DNA of 64,000 nucleotides from Hibiscus mutabilis (taxonomy: Eukaryota; Streptophyta; Magnoliopsida; Malvales; Malvaceae). How positions within the stretch are numbered: position 1 is the first letter of the stretch; each line of letters begins with the position of its first letter. Below are positions 11,616 through 24,278 of the stretch, piece by piece. Location: positions 73,639,850-73,703,849 of the forward strand of contig CM033717.1 of the NCBI GenBank assembly GCA_019671005.1. The letters are read 5' to 3'. The translations under genes and the position numbers were made by a program. The notes beneath the pieces were generated by a model. It did no database searches, was not told where the DNA came from, and was given only the letters and a program-made list of their open reading frames with translations.

Positions 11616-12494
11616 CGCATGAATTTTAAAAAGAGTGGGTCCGTGATGTCATAAACATGATAGCATACGTGGCGACAAAGTAGTGAAGCTTCTCAATGTT
11701 CCAAAAGCTGTCAGTGTGTTTAACAAATAACGGGCATTAACTGATCCCTGCCAGCTGTGGCCCATTTCTTCGTCTTTTACGTCATAATTTTTAAACAAGA
11801 AAATAAATTATAATTGATTTTACATTTATTATTATTTTAGGATAATTAAAACAATTATGTTAAAAAAACATAATTAAAATAATTAATTAAATTAAACCCT
11901 CTTATTTGAAAAAAAGTAAGAAATCAAGTTAAAATTATTTATTGAGGCTCTACGCAAGTAATTTATTTATTTATAATAATATTTTTATTGATATTCTCGA
12001 AATTAAACTAAAAACTAAATAAAGTCTAAATTAATTTAAAACATACAATAAGAACTGAAAAATAATTTTTCATTAATTTTTTGACATTTTACTTCATAAC
12101 TTATTTTTTGAATTCTTAATTCATAGCTTGAATAGTAAGTATTTCGTGGCTAATGCAAATTCATTTAATTTTGTTAAATATTAAATGCAATAAATAATTT
12201 ATGTGTTTCTTTAAAATAACACTGACTGTAGAGCGGCAAAGAATAATGACAAAGGCGTTGAAAATAAATAACACAAAGTTCAGGGGTACAAATGCAAAAC
12301 CCAAGAATTAGAAATCCCTACAACGAAAATATAGAGAAATTTCCAAACCCCCTCCACCTATAAAAACAGGGCTCGAGTAAAGAAAGGTTTGCCCAACTGA
12401 ACAGCCAAACAAGGCTTAGGAATTTTTTTCTTTCAAAAACTATTATTTTCTTTACTTTAACGCTTTCTCTCTCTCCTCTGCAATACCAGAAAAA
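11616..12494 (+). other. Upstream region of the 202-aa serine-rich gene
   Basis: AT-rich DNA grading into the promoter and leader of the gene at 12495. The TATA box is listed separately. A 'ctttctctctctcctctg' pyrimidine tract just before the ATG is typical of plant leaders. Confidence 0.4.
12359..12366 (+). promoter_or_regulatory. TATA box of the 202-aa serine-rich gene
   Basis: TATAAAAA after the C-rich stretch ccccctccacc, 136 bp before the ATG at 12495. It is the only good TATA box in the near upstream. Confidence 0.55.
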
Positions 12495-13103
12495 ATGGCG
12501 ACATCTTCTAGACGGAACAGCGGCCCGGTTCTCCGATCCCTCTCCCCGTCCGGTCGGTTCTACGCTTCAGAGGCTTCATCTTCTTACTCAGCTTTTGCTT
12601 TCTCGAGTTCAAGCTTTTATTCACGCTCATCAACTTTCTTTAATCAACACAGATCCATCTCTCCGCCACGTGTCAATATCTACAACCACTCCCAGTCTGC
12701 GCCGTCCGTCCGTTTCACGCTTGATAACCGTCCGATCTCTCCGAACCGTTCGATTTCCACTGTTCGTAGAAACACGGAGGCGGTGAGGAATTTAGAGAGG
12801 CAGCAGCCGAAGCGGACTTGTATGTGTTCCCCAACGAATCATCCCGGGTCCTTCCGTTGCAGTCTTCACAAGACTTTCAATAATTCGCACTCGCTGTCGG
12901 GTTACGCGCCAAGTAATCGGCTTAACGCGCGTAGATCTGCGATGACGAACTCGCTGGTGAGAATCGGAGGAGTTGAAGGAGATCTGGTTAGAAGAGCGTT
13001 GTCGGCTTTGATACGACCCTCGTCTCACCAGCAGCGTCGCCGAGCAGCGTTCCAGCCGAGGCCTAGCCGGCTCTCCGTGATGTCAAGGGCGGAGGATTTA
13101 TAA
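12495..13103 (+). CDS. Serine-rich family protein (202 aa), paralogue of the gene at 8164
   Basis: Single-exon gene, ATG at 12495 in good context (aaaaATGGCG). Residues 1-100 are rich in Ser, Arg and Pro, with several SPxR-like sites (SPSGR, SISPPR, ISPNR) that could be phosphorylated; this part looks disordered. Residues 109-125 carry the family motif C-x-C-SPT-x-HPGSFRC-x-LH. The C-terminal block RPSSHQQRRR...FQPRPSRLS is shared with the 8164 gene in shorter form. No signal peptide or membrane segment. The molecular role of the family is unknown, though members are often described as stress- or hormone-responsive. Confidence 0.82.
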   Translation: MATSSRRNSGPVLRSLSPSGRFYASEASSSYSAFAFSSSSFYSRSSTFFNQHRSISPPRVNIYNHSQSAPSVRFTLDNRPISPNRSISTVRRNTEAVRNLERQQPKRTCMCSPTNHPGSFRCSLHKTFNNSHSLSGYAPSNRLNARRSAMTNSLVRIGGVEGDLVRRALSALIRPSSHQQRRRAAFQPRPSRLSVMSRAEDL

Positions 13104-14124
13104 AGTTCCCGTTTGCGGTATGTGTAATCTTCTAATGTTTTCTGGTCGAGCATCCGAGATTTTCCGGTGATAGGAGGTCGAACATCGGAGCAACGCCGTG
13201 CAGCAGCGGCGAAGGATTCGGTAGGGGCATGATTTTCAGTGTACTCCGGGAGACCTAAACCGTGGAATCCGAGGAACAAATGATGATATAGTTTGTTGGT
13301 GTAAATACATACAAATATTTGCAGGCAATGGCAAATTTGAGGTGGCCTTTGGACATTAAAAATCAAAGAACCTAAATTCCCTTAAAATCGAATCTAGAAT
13401 TCCCAGGCCAGATTCCAATTTTGATTGGTTCATTTCTTCTTCTATTTGATTCGGTCATTAAACACCATTGATTCCATTCCATCGCAGTTTTCTTTCTCGT
13501 GATCCGTTTGGTTTTGACGTTTCCCGTTCACCGTTCCCCGTTTCAGCAGTTTGTTCCTTTCTTCGTCTCCTTTGACTCGTCCCGTTCATCGTTTCTTTTC
13601 ATTTTTTTTAATTTTTGGGTTAATTTTCATTTAATTTGTTTTTTTATCTGTTTTTTGCAGGTACAACTCCTAAACGTGGGCAGAATTTATATAACTGGAT
13701 TTTAGTTGGATGCACGAAGGGAGAATTGAAATTGAATTATTTATCAGACCCCTGGACTTGAAGATGTGCTAAATTGGATGGAAGTTACGGGAAACAATAG
13801 AATAATAATAATGAGATAAAAAAAGAAAATACAAACGTATATAAATCGAAGATGGGATTGAAGGAATAAACAAAACCGAAATATCTTCATTTATAAATTA
13901 TATAAATCTTGATAAGTGATGTTTAAGCAAGGTGTCTCTCGAAGTTCCTTCTAACTAAAAAAAAGAGATTCATTCGGAAAGAAAAGAAAAAAAAAAAAAC
14001 AAAGACGGAATAAACAAGTTCCTCAAGGTGCCGCATAAGGTAAATAAAAAACCATCATTTACACAGGAGGGGAGGGAACATTCGAAAGAAAAACGAACAA
14101 AACAATAGAACATAAAATTTAATT
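13104..14124. other. 3' region and spacer after the serine-rich gene
   Basis: Likely 3' UTR (13104-13370) followed by pyrimidine-rich and AT-rich DNA. A 'ttttttgcag' at 13650-13660 resembles an acceptor, but I find no coding exon after it. No other gene. Confidence 0.35.
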
Positions 14125-14285
14125 TTACTCGATTTTAAATTATTGGATGAGTGAAATGGATAACTGAGATTAATTTCTTATTTTTTTTTCAAGTGATAAT
14201 CTTTTACATAACTTACTGTTAATTTCAGTATCTATTTCACTCATCCAACAATTCAGAAAAAAGTGTCACGATGTGACTGGATCAT
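14125..14285. mobile_element. MITE copy of the 'TTGGATGAGTGAAATGGAT' family
   Basis: A short inverted repeat whose arms read 'attggatgagtgaaatggat' and 'atctatttcactcatccaa'. The same arms occur at 30439-30651 and several times at 60865-61322, so this is a dispersed family. The copy is degraded at its left end. Confidence 0.6.
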
Positions 14286-14891
14286 ACCCTATATATACCA
14301 TTTTTGCCTAAGAATAGGGAGGAAAGGGCTATGAGGATTCGACTACGCCATGTCCACTCATCCACCACATTGCTATGGAACATTAAAATAATTGTATTAT
14401 GGAAAGGGCTATGGAACATTGCTATATAATTGTATTATGAGAATTTGAAATTTCCAGAGACGTTACTTCCCCTTAGCACCACTGGTGCTATCAGCAAAGA
14501 GCCAAAGATATGAGGTCCCAACTTCCAAGCAATTGCAAACTCAAATTTGGTGAATAATTTAGGTCTTTTCCCTTATTCATTGAACAGAAAATGATGTATA
14601 CATCAAACAAGGCAAAAGGTATAGGGTAAGCTCGCACGACACAATCTATAGATTTTTTATTACAACTCATGAAAGACTGAAAGTTGCCCATTTTAAGGGA
14701 TTACAGCTCAAGCAAACTATAAATCTTCTAAGTTCATATAATTTATAGAAAATTCTCTGTTACTTTAACTCAAAAGGAATGTAAACAATGGCATGCATAT
14801 TGATGGTAGATATGAAAACTGTAAAAGAACCTTCTGTATGACCAAATCTCACCTTTTCAGACACCAAAACTAGGAAACCTACATGTATAAA
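14286..14891. other. Spacer and 3' region of the SAM-domain gene
   Basis: No gene seen. The part next to 14891 is probably the 3' UTR of the minus-strand SAM gene. Confidence 0.35.
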
Positions 14892-15656
14892 TCATGTAGG
14901 TTTCATGTCCTGAAACAGTGCTTCCCACAATGTATGTTCAACAAACTCCTCACCTGCCATTTCCTTGTTGTCCCCATGGAGTTTCGGGCTTGGAGGTGCA
15001 GACAGTTTCGGGCTCCGATTCGTGACCATCAACCTCTCTTGCGCCATTGCAACATCAACCGAACCGGATATTATCGGGCTCTTATAACTGAACACCAACC
15101 TCTCCTGCAGTTTCCTATCCAGGGGCCCTGATAATTTCAAGCTCCTAGGAGTCACCAGCAATTTCTCATGTCCTCTATAATCCAAGGGACCGGATTTTGC
15201 TATTGTCCTGGTCCTCTGCATTGGGTGTTCTATCTTCATCTCCCTGTTGTGAATGTGATCATTCTTGTTCTTCTTCGACAATGCTTCTCTCCACTTATCT
15301 TTATACGAAACTGGCCCCGGTACCAGGACCTGGACCGGGGCCGGCAGCGCCTTTGTTGTCGTGTTATTCTCGTGGTGAACCAACTTGTTAACATACTTGT
15401 TGAAGCACTTTCTGGTTCTGTTGATTGCCAAAATAAGCTTGGACAAACCATTAGGGGCTTCTCTAACTTCTTTCCTAGCAAGCTTGAGAATCTCCAGCCT
15501 ATGCTTGGCAACGGAAACGCCCATGCTCTGAAGAAACTCATGGTTGAAGTATGCTAAATCCTCTTTTTGGAGCTCATTCCCAGAAAAAGAAAGGCCATAC
15601 TTATAGACGAGTGAGGGCTCGAGGCCGGTTTTGGATAACCAGGAGTACCAGTCCAT
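14892..15656 (-). CDS. SAM (sterile alpha motif) domain protein, 254 aa
   Basis: Intronless gene, ATG at 15656. Residues 1-65 form a SAM domain that starts MDWYSWLSKTGLEP and includes LAYFNHEFLQSMGVSVAKHR and LEILKLARKE, the mid-loop and C-terminal helix typical of plant SAM proteins of the Arabidopsis At3g07760 type. SAM domains make homo- or hetero-oligomers and some bind RNA. The remainder is basic and low in structure, with a repeated phrase around SGPLD..., RSLKLSGPLD and RSPKLSAPPSPKL (at least three imperfect repeats, about residues 150-232). No signal peptide or membrane segment. The biochemical role of the plant family is unknown. Confidence 0.82.
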   Translation of the reverse strand: MDWYSWLSKTGLEPSLVYKYGLSFSGNELQKEDLAYFNHEFLQSMGVSVAKHRLEILKLARKEVREAPNGLSKLILAINRTRKCFNKYVNKLVHHENNTTTKALPAPVQVLVPGPVSYKDKWREALSKKNKNDHIHNREMKIEHPMQRTRTIAKSGPLDYRGHEKLLVTPRSLKLSGPLDRKLQERLVFSYKSPIISGSVDVAMAQERLMVTNRSPKLSAPPSPKLHGDNKEMAGEEFVEHTLWEALFQDMKPT

Positions 15657-16479
15657 GGCTCCCGGTGGTTGGATTATGCCATAGGATGCTCACAGAATTG
15701 GAGGGTTGCAGTGTGTTATAAGATGGTTGCGTGTGAGAGTTGTCCAATACATGTGTCCAAGTAAATGTGGTGGGTGTGTAGGGTTATCTTTTCTGTCATC
15801 TCTAATGGAAATTTGAATGGTGGTTGAAATTGAGAGGGACAAGAAACAGAATTCATGAATATGAATTTATGAAACATACTCGTCTCTCTGCTTAAATCGT
15901 TAAACGAATAGACAGAACAGCTGTAGAGAAAAAGGGTTCAGATAACATGGTAGGGAATGGCAGATTAAATATGCCACCCCATAATAATCAAACAACCTTA
16001 ACTATTCCTAACTACAAACATGTTCAAAATTTTAGGAGAAACATGAACATGTGTAGTTTAAAAGACTGATTCCGGTTTGCAACTTAACCCCTTATAAAGT
16101 CCTGGGGTTTAATTGTACAATTTATATAACCCCACTTAAAGTTCCAAGTTAGAGGGTGAATATGGTTGGTAAATCAACCAAGTATTGAGTATAGTAATAA
16201 AAAGGTATTGTATTTTTTATGGTAAAATTCGGATTCAAACTTTGAAAATGAATAACTACAAATTCTGATATAATCGCCATTTTGCTGCAGAAAATATCAG
16301 TTTCTAGATTCAAAGCATGCATCGCCAAATCTAACATTAGAGGCCAAAAAATGATACAAAAATTATAGTAATGGAAAGGACTGCACATCCATAACCTTTG
16401 AACAAAAGAAAAAAAGCAGCAGCAAAACAAAAGCTGAAATTGAATGTATGCCTATAATACAATGCAGATCAGTTTCATA
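15657..16479. other. Spacer between the SAM gene promoter and the TIP1 3' end
   Basis: Two minus-strand genes are separated by 823 bp. The left part should be the SAM promoter and the right part (about 16250-16479) the TIP1 3' UTR. No other feature. Confidence 0.4.
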
Positions 16480-19400
16480 TCATACTGAATATACACTACT
16501 CCGTCCACTGCCGTTAACCAATCCCAACGTCCCGCTCTCAGCTTCCGACTTGCTACGGCTGCATTGGGAAGAATGAACATGCCCATGATGCGCATTGGTG
16601 TTGCTAGAATTCACATTTATGGCAATATGGCCATTTCGGTCTGCAAAATCGCTATTATCCCTAGCCATTCGAACCATCCCGATACCTTCAGAATGTGCTG
16701 AATCTTCACCAGCCTGTATGTCTTCGTTGTAGCCTTTGATCAGCAAATCCAAGCAGTTCTTCCGGCATCCGTGATCATATGGGTTTCTAAATCCACCACC
16801 AGCACCCCTTAGGTAGCTATAGCGCATGACATTTGCCATTTCATTTGTTGTTATATTGCGAGCTATCTGTAGCAAGAAAAGTTCAAAATGAGTCCCTAAA
16901 ACGAGAGAACAAATCGACTATTTGCTCTCTTATCTCATGTCATACCTGAGAAGCTTGTACAACAGTCAATGCAGCCACACCAAAGAAGAGGAAAAAAATC
17001 ACAATTAAGAAGGATATAGCACCAATATGATGAGAAACAGAATAGTTCATCCATGGGAAAAACGAAGAAGGTGCCGATGGATCCTGCACAATTCCTGCTT
17101 ATGACAAGAACACATATTGAGGCAGGTAAAACAGCACGATTTTTTTTTTTGCTCTCTTTGGAAAGTAATTTGAACTTGGGAACCGGTTGAAAGACATACT
17201 TGCAATAGTAACTCCACAAGTAATCAACATGGCCGAAACTTCTAAAACGAGGAAAAGAAAAAAGTCCCGTTTGTTTTTCTGCATCACAAGATACCAAAAC
17301 GAAATTAACCAACAGATACAATCACTACTGATCAAATAACTAAATGACATCCTCTTTGACATGGAAATACCCTATAAGCATAATTGTAACCAACACACAA
17401 TCACAAATAATCCATATTTGTCTATGATTTGGAAGAGTCTCATGTACAAGAGCTTTCAGTTCCGTTAACTTTATTGTCTAATCGGAGTACAGGTTCTTAA
17501 AAATACGAAAGCTGAAATGTTAAATTTATAGAGGGGGAAAAACATTAAACTCGTCAACAATAAGCACCTTGCCAACACAATTTGATACCCAAGGGCAATG
17601 ATGGTCTAATTGTTCAACACAACGATCACAAGTGGAGCAGTGTTTTGCACGAAGAGGCTTGACAATCTGATAATTATGTCAAATAACATAGCAAAACAAT
17701 CAGAAATTATCAAATAGGTAATGTGAACACAATAAAGGCTAGATTAGGTGAGCACCTTGCATGTCGCACAAAGTTGAGACCAATTTCCGGCTAGCAAAGA
17801 AGTATTTGTCTCGATTTTCAATAAGGGTTCCTAGCAGAATATATAGGAGAAATATGTTATATAGAGAGAATCTACATCAATTCTTTAAAAGAAACAAAAT
17901 ATATAGGACCGAAAACAGTTACATTTCAAGAAGACAAAAGAAAACAAATAAAACAAAACCAGTTGGGCTTTATAAGGAAAAACCGAACGCACATCATCTT
18001 TCATGGTCTGAGGATCATGGACATTCATCCTGATGTAACCAGGATCCTTGCTGCAAAGAAAAATAAAATGACAAGACGACTAGATAAGTACACTCAATGA
18101 ATCTCAATACTAGCAAATACATGGAGAATGACAAGATATACTTCAATTTTGATAATGCATCTGACATCATCTTATGAATTCATAGAGAATGCCCTTGTAA
18201 ATATCAGAGTGCCGCAACGACCTAAGACTTTGGAAAATTAGAAATGACCACATCACAGAATATACCTGCTACACCTATAAAACATAACTAAACCGGTAGA
18301 TGCTAGGATAACACCAAACCATGCCAGAAGGCTAAACCCAGCTGTCAACTTAGGAAGGTTTGAATCTGCATCAAATGTCCAAAAAGTAAATTAATAGGTC
18401 ATAAAGAGACAGAGATAGGTATTATCTTACGGCACAATAAACTTTCATGAAGAGATCAAAAGGCATACCCATTATGACAGATTGAATATAGGTCACCAGT
18501 AGTAGCAAGATAATGCACCAAAGAAGTGGTGCAAGTTTTACTTTTTTAAGTTTTCCAATACGGCTGTTCCCATCACATCGTTTTTCAAGCAGCCTTCTAG
18601 CATTTCCCTGCAGAATCGGTATGTAAAAGAAACATAACTAGGTGGGGTGTAATTCAGCTGATCTTGTAAGCACATCATCTTAATGATACAGAACAGCTAG
18701 GAGACAAATTAAGCCAGTTACAAAGTAATTTTACAGCCTTAATTGAAACAACTAAAAGTACCAATCAATATCAATAACAACGGCATCCTAATATTTCTAT
18801 AGTGAAGTCACAAAATTTTCAAATCCTGTTCCCATGTTGCACGTATAAAAGGTTTCACTATTTAAGAACAAAACCACTATTACTTGAAAAAACCGAGCTT
18901 CATAAACCTTAATGCAGCACAAAGGTGAGGAAAATGCTGAGTTTGCAAATGCATAAGGAATCAATCATTTCAACATGTTCATGTTCCCAGAAATTTAAAT
19001 GAATATATAACACATTTTGGACATTTATGTACTATTTTATTAATTATCTTTTATTTGTATTCCTTATCAGTAGTTCACCCGAAAATATACATGTGTGCAG
19101 AAGAAGCCAGAAACGACTTTCATTCAGAAAAGGCATTTATCAGTCGTTACAAACAAAAAAGAGCTGGAACAGTGCAAGATTGAAAATAAAAACAAATAAA
19201 TATCCAAAGAATAATTGTTAACAAAGTAAAAATGCTACGGCACCTACAAGGAAAAAAGCAACTTGTCTGTGATTTTTATCAGAAGCAAGCTGTTCAGGTG
19301 TAAGGCCACTATTATCAGTGATCAACAAGTCCTCCATCTTACCCGCCTGTACTAAGACTGTGCATGCTTCTAGATTACCCCTAATAGCTGCCCAATGGAG

Positions 19401-21886
19401 AGGAGTGCAACCTGATGTAAAGATGAAATAGTTAACAGAGCAGAACACTAGATTAACTGAATGAAATTCCCTAGAAATGGCACTTTAAACCTGAGAATAA
19501 AAAAATTACCCTCCTTATCTTGACGCCCTCTATATGCATCAAGAAATAAAAGAAGACGTACGGAATCTGTAAAACCTTTATAAGCAGCCCTGGTGTTGCC
19601 ATATTGAGAGGAAGTAAGAATAAAAAGTAAAAAAAAAAAAAACAGGCCTCGTAATTTAAACTTCATTACATAATCAAACAAATTCTAGGGGAAAAAAAAC
19701 AAATTAAGAAATCGGAACACAAAAGAGAACTTGTTAAATTTAATAACTCAGAGAGATTTCTCTGAAGGAACTTTGAACACAAATCTAAAGACTCTTTGAA
19801 CTTTTCAGAATGAAAACAACTAAAAAACACATGTAGGTTAAATTCTTATCATAAAATTGTAAATCCAGATTTACAAAAGTCAAGCACTCTTTAGGAGCTT
19901 ATCACCATCATCATCACTAGGCAACCTAAAATCACAAAATTGATAACTGTCCTATAGTTTTCCACATAATAAATAAACAAGCAAACACATACACACAAAC
20001 CAAGTGTTTTAAAAGTAGTCTTACTCACCAGCAAATAGATCAAACAATAATTTATTCAGTACAAGAAAAAGTTCATTATTGATTAAAAAGAAATCTGAAA
20101 TAGCAAAGTAATCAAAGGAAGATAACAAAGCGATACTAATGCTGGACGAGGAAAATAATCAACCCTCTCAAACATGACACTAAAATGCACATGTTTAGAT
20201 ACAAAAGAAATTATAAGCACCATAGTGCCTTATGCTAGACCATTAAGTAAATATGGGTAAGGTGCATGCAAAACTCCACAAGTACCAGTGTAAAGGGCTT
20301 CGCCCGTCATTATCGGGAGTATCAGGGTCAGCATTCCACTTCGAAACAACATGATAGATAAAAGAAGTCTGACCATATTGGGCAGCAACATGAGTTATCT
20401 GCATCAAATTACAAAACTAAGTATGCATCCATCTGGAGGGAGAAATAAAAGCAAGAAATATATCAATTTAGTTATTACCCCACAATTAAATTGTAAAGAA
20501 CAAAAAGCATAAAATTTGAGCATTAAATTAAGAAATAGAAACCCAACTTCATGTTCTAGACTTCTAAATAAATTAATTTTCAAAAATAAAGAAGGTAAAA
20601 GTTCATCAGAAACAGTAGCGGAACAACTGTATAAAATTGCATGTGATTTAGATGATAGCAGAAAAAGTCGTGGGAAAATATAACGGGGACTTGGTAAGTT
20701 ACCAAGCCAGAGCCAACAGGAAGACAGCATGAAATATGCTTTGAGGTAGTCCTTGAACTCCCAGACATATAGGAGAATAAGGGAGTAAAATTATCTCCAG
20801 CAACATATATAATTATATGCATCGCAGAAACATATATTCTTGAAGCCTCATAATATCAACATGATCTACTCATCTTACGGAAACCATAAATTGATGAGTT
20901 CTCATACGCCTAAAAACACATATATATGATGTCCTTGCAGATATCAACCAACTTCAAGCGGAAAAGAATATGAAACAATAATCTATATCATGGTTATTGT
21001 CCCAAACCCACATAGTGGGAGACCACACCAATTTCTTGAATAAGAAACATTATAGTACAATGCAGCATATCGAAGAAAAGCTAACCTGGTAACCATAGAT
21101 ATCAGCAACGTCGACCCGAGCACCCTCTTGGAGTAAAACCTCCGCAACTTGTATCGCACCACGGACGGCACTCCAGTGCAAGGCTGTCTGTCCATTACGA
21201 TCCACTGCATGCACATCTCCACCATGCTAGCATATCAAAACAACCCAAAAACTACTCACTTAAACCGTATTTATTCAATGAAAACTTGAAGAGCAACATG
21301 TCAGAACTAAACCTTGAAATTCAAACAACTTCGGAAATCAATTTCATATCTCAAAAGCATGTATTCCCCAAAACACAGTTCACTAAGCCCATTAAAACCC
21401 AATTCAATAAACATTTAAAAGAAAGCAAATTGCATAAATTGGATATCAAATAAACCCAGTTCATTAAATTCATAAACCCCAAAACTAAAAATTTCACTCC
21501 AAAAAACAAAAAAGCTTCCAACTTTGGACAAGGAAGGCAATTCAGCAAATCCATAAAAAAATAGCCAAGCAAATAAAAACCTCGATGATGTACTGAGCAG
21601 CGGCGCTTCTGTTATTCAAAGCAGCCCACTGGATGGCATAGTAACCAAGGCCGTCGGGCTCGGAAAGAGAGCAGCCCTCGTACTCAACCAACCTATGTAG
21701 TTTCTCCAAATCCCCATAAGCAGCAGCGGTGTAGACATCGTTCCTCAAGCTCTCATCATCAGCAACATCACCCACAATCTCATGATTCCCTCCCCCACCG
21801 TATTCCTTCCCATTCGCTACACAGTCACCCAATTGTTTCTTCAGAGGTCCAGCCTCCTCCTCCACCACCTCGATCTCCGACGACAT
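16480..21886 (-). CDS. TIP1: Ankyrin-repeat DHHC protein S-acyltransferase (TIP1/PAT24), 629 aa
   Basis: Palmitoyltransferase orthologous to Arabidopsis TIP GROWTH DEFECTIVE 1 (PAT24), which attaches palmitate to cysteines of Golgi and plasma-membrane proteins and is needed for root-hair and pollen-tube tip growth. Thirteen exons in transcript order: 21581-21886, 21086-21226, 20286-20398, 19510-19589, 19248-19411, 18469-18607, 18266-18365, 17993-18050, 17756-17830, 17568-17666, 17200-17278, 16946-17094, 16480-16866. They sum to 630 codons with no frame break. Residues about 55-265 are ankyrin repeats (LGYYAIQWAALNNRSAAAQY, TALHWSAVRGA, TPLHWAAIRGN). Membrane helices lie near 295-314, 323-345, 431-451 and 475-498. 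The zinc-finger/catalytic core has CATCK, HCSTCDRC and the active-site DHHC at 413-416. Length matches the Arabidopsis protein (about 620). It looks intact. Confidence 0.95.
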
Positions 21887-22192
21887 CTCTCAAAAACCCA
21901 ACAATCTAAAAGGACAAAATTACAATTTTTTTTCTTTTTTAATGATCTGGGGTTGACTTTGCTTTACAATAATTGGTTTTCAAATAAAAAATTGTGGAGG
22001 CAGCATTTTTAGGGGGGGGGGGAGAATGAGGAGAGGGGCTGCGATTGGAGGGGGGTTCCGCTTTGGTGTCCGTGCCGTGTTAACTGGTGATGCCGAAACC
22101 AAGCCCCGAGGCAAACGAGCCAAAGCCACTTTACCTAAGCAATTATTATTCGTATGAATATCGAAAGGGTGCCGTCTCCCTGCTCCTGAAAA
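21887..22192. other. TIP1 promoter and leader
   Basis: Upstream DNA of the minus-strand TIP1 gene. It holds a run of G at 22012-22021. No second gene is supported. Confidence 0.4.
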
Positions 22193-22601
22193 GGATAAAC
22201 TACTCAAATGACCACTTAAGTAATGGGTTGGTCTAGATTTGACCATCATACTTTTAATTGTGGCAATATGACCACATAATTATTAAAATAATATCAATCA
22301 AGCTACCTACTGTTAAAAAAAATTGGTATAATTAAATATTTGATCCTCGTAATTTAGATATTTTATTACTTTGGTCCTAAATTGAATTGAATTTAATAAA
22401 TTTATTGTCTAATCAAATAGTGACACGTGTCACTACCTGATTGGGAGAGTATTTTTTCTTAATTCTTCTTTATTTAACTAATATGATTGGATTTACGTGT
22501 TACCACTTCAATAATTATGTAGTCATATTGCCGCAAATGAAAGTACGATGGTCAAATCGAGACCAATCCTATAATTGAGTGGTCATTTGAGTAGTTTACC
22601 C
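22193..22601. mobile_element. Inverted-repeat element of the GGATAAACTACTCAAATGACC family, 409 bp
   Basis: Left end GGATAAACTACTCAAATGAC; right end GTCATTTGAGTAGTTTACCC is its complement. The termini and subterminal phrases ('ggcaatatgaccac', 'acgtgtcactacc') match those of the 3520-4973 element, so it belongs to the same family. No exact 9-bp duplication is visible at the flanks. Confidence 0.7.
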
Positions 22602-23336
22602 TTTATGAAATTGAATTAGTGTATTTTCCGATTATTTGCACATTAACCCCTCAGCTTTATCTGTTTTACATCTTGTACATTGGAGTTTTACTGTGATGAA
22701 ACTCTTTCAATTAAGCTGGCTTTAAAGTGTTCGGGATAATTAATGTACAATAGTGTCTTTTTATTATCATTATTTGCATGAACTATGAAGAATTGAGAAT
22801 GTCATTTATTTATGGACAATAGTGTTTTCTTATGCTTCTTTTTATAAAAATGCTATCTGCAAACCCATTTCTCTTCTTCCACTCCAATTATTGATTGATT
22901 TTCAAACCCAAAAACTATAATTGTACAGTCCTTTGCTTTTGGCTCTCAAAGATTTGATGTTTGGGATTGTTTTTCATTGTAAAAGCACTTTTGGGTGTTT
23001 TTTAAAAGCATTCCCAAATGGTTAATATTCCACCCATAGGTCATTGGGAAATTCTAACTCATCCTGCAACTTGCACTCACAGCACCCTACCTATTTGGAA
23101 TTGGCAGGATGGGAGAAATGAGACATAACATAGGCAAAATTCTGAAACAGAATCAAAGGAAATTCATAGAAAACACCCACAAAGGCAGAGACAAGACTTG
23201 TTAAATTAGCTGTTCGAACTTTGTCTGTCTAAAGATATAAGGTCTCTGAATTGCATTACAAGAGTAAAGAATTTATTTTTGCAAGGAAAATGATCAACCT
23301 TGATTCTCTACCATTGCTTGTATCGCATGACATCCT
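22602..23336. other. Spacer downstream of TTM3
   Basis: No gene seen. The part nearest 23336 may be the terminal 3' UTR exon of the CDC26-TTM3 transcript. Confidence 0.35.
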
Positions 23337-24259
23337 GCAAAATGGGAATAGCACATAATCAGATAAACTCAGTGACTCAAAATCAACTCAGTAAGAATTA
23401 GTAGACTTCACAGCTGACTGAAGAATAAATTTGCGATTTAATCAAGGAATTAACATCAACCGATGAACTTGTCCTCACTGCAAATCTAGACACATAAAGG
23501 AAAGAGAGAAATCACACAAGTTCATTAGGATGAAGCGAGTCTTGATAAAAAATAAAAAAAAAGAGAGACCTTTTCTACAAGAGAGGATTGATTCGCTATA
23601 TGAATTACATTGCTTGATGACATTAAGCCATCCATTCATGTCCCATTATGGATGAACTTATCGATTCCGAAACTACAAATGCTCAGCTGTACATAGACAA
23701 ATGGATTTCTAAAGCTCAATAAGTTAGCCTATACCATCTATTTGGCTCATACAGCTGCAGATAGACATTCACAGCATTTTCACCAGACCTGAGAGCCCCA
23801 AATGAATTTATGATTCTTTTTTAAAATCTATGGGAGATGCTTACGGGCTATGATCGGTTTATGATGAAGGCTTCGGAGAATAACAAACAATTCTTCCAAG
23901 TCATAACATTCAAAGGCAATAATAAAACAATCTGCTTTTACATTCTAATCATCTCTTTCCACATAATTGCTGCTACATTGAATGTGGAAGAATAAGGAAA
24001 ACTTGATTTTTTCTTTTCCAAAAGGATTATTGGCACTGTAAAAAAGATTAAATCATCTTAGCAATTTAAACAAATACGTGACCAGAAAACCCCAAAACAA
24101 ACAAATTAATATCACCAAATACACACAATGATGAGCAGCCTTGGTTTCATCCAAATAAAGGGCAAGAATCAACTGAGACCAATCAAAACAATCAAATATT
24201 TCCGCAAATTATCCTTCAAATAACAACTTCTGAAACCGTCCATGCAAGAAACTAACCTC
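23337..24259 (-). other. Possible 3' UTR intron of the CDC26-TTM3 transcript
   Basis: About 20 nt after the TTM3 stop, on the minus strand, the sequence CCTGAG|gttagttt is a good donor. At about 23337 'cattttgcag|GATG' is a good acceptor. The 0.9 kb between them has no coding potential. The intron is inferred from splice signals only. Confidence 0.4.
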
Positions 24260-24278
24260 AGGGCTCAAACTCACTTCG

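Noticed and set aside
13025..13366. Minus-strand frame of 113 codons after the serine-rich gene
   Set aside because: It overlaps the sense gene's end antisense and resembles no known protein.
15168..15557. Plus-strand frame of 129 codons
   Set aside because: Antisense shadow of the SAM-domain gene.
16149..16430. Minus-strand frame of 93 codons downstream of TIP1
   Set aside because: Low-complexity hydrophobic translation of a UTR-like region, with no family likeness and no splice connection.
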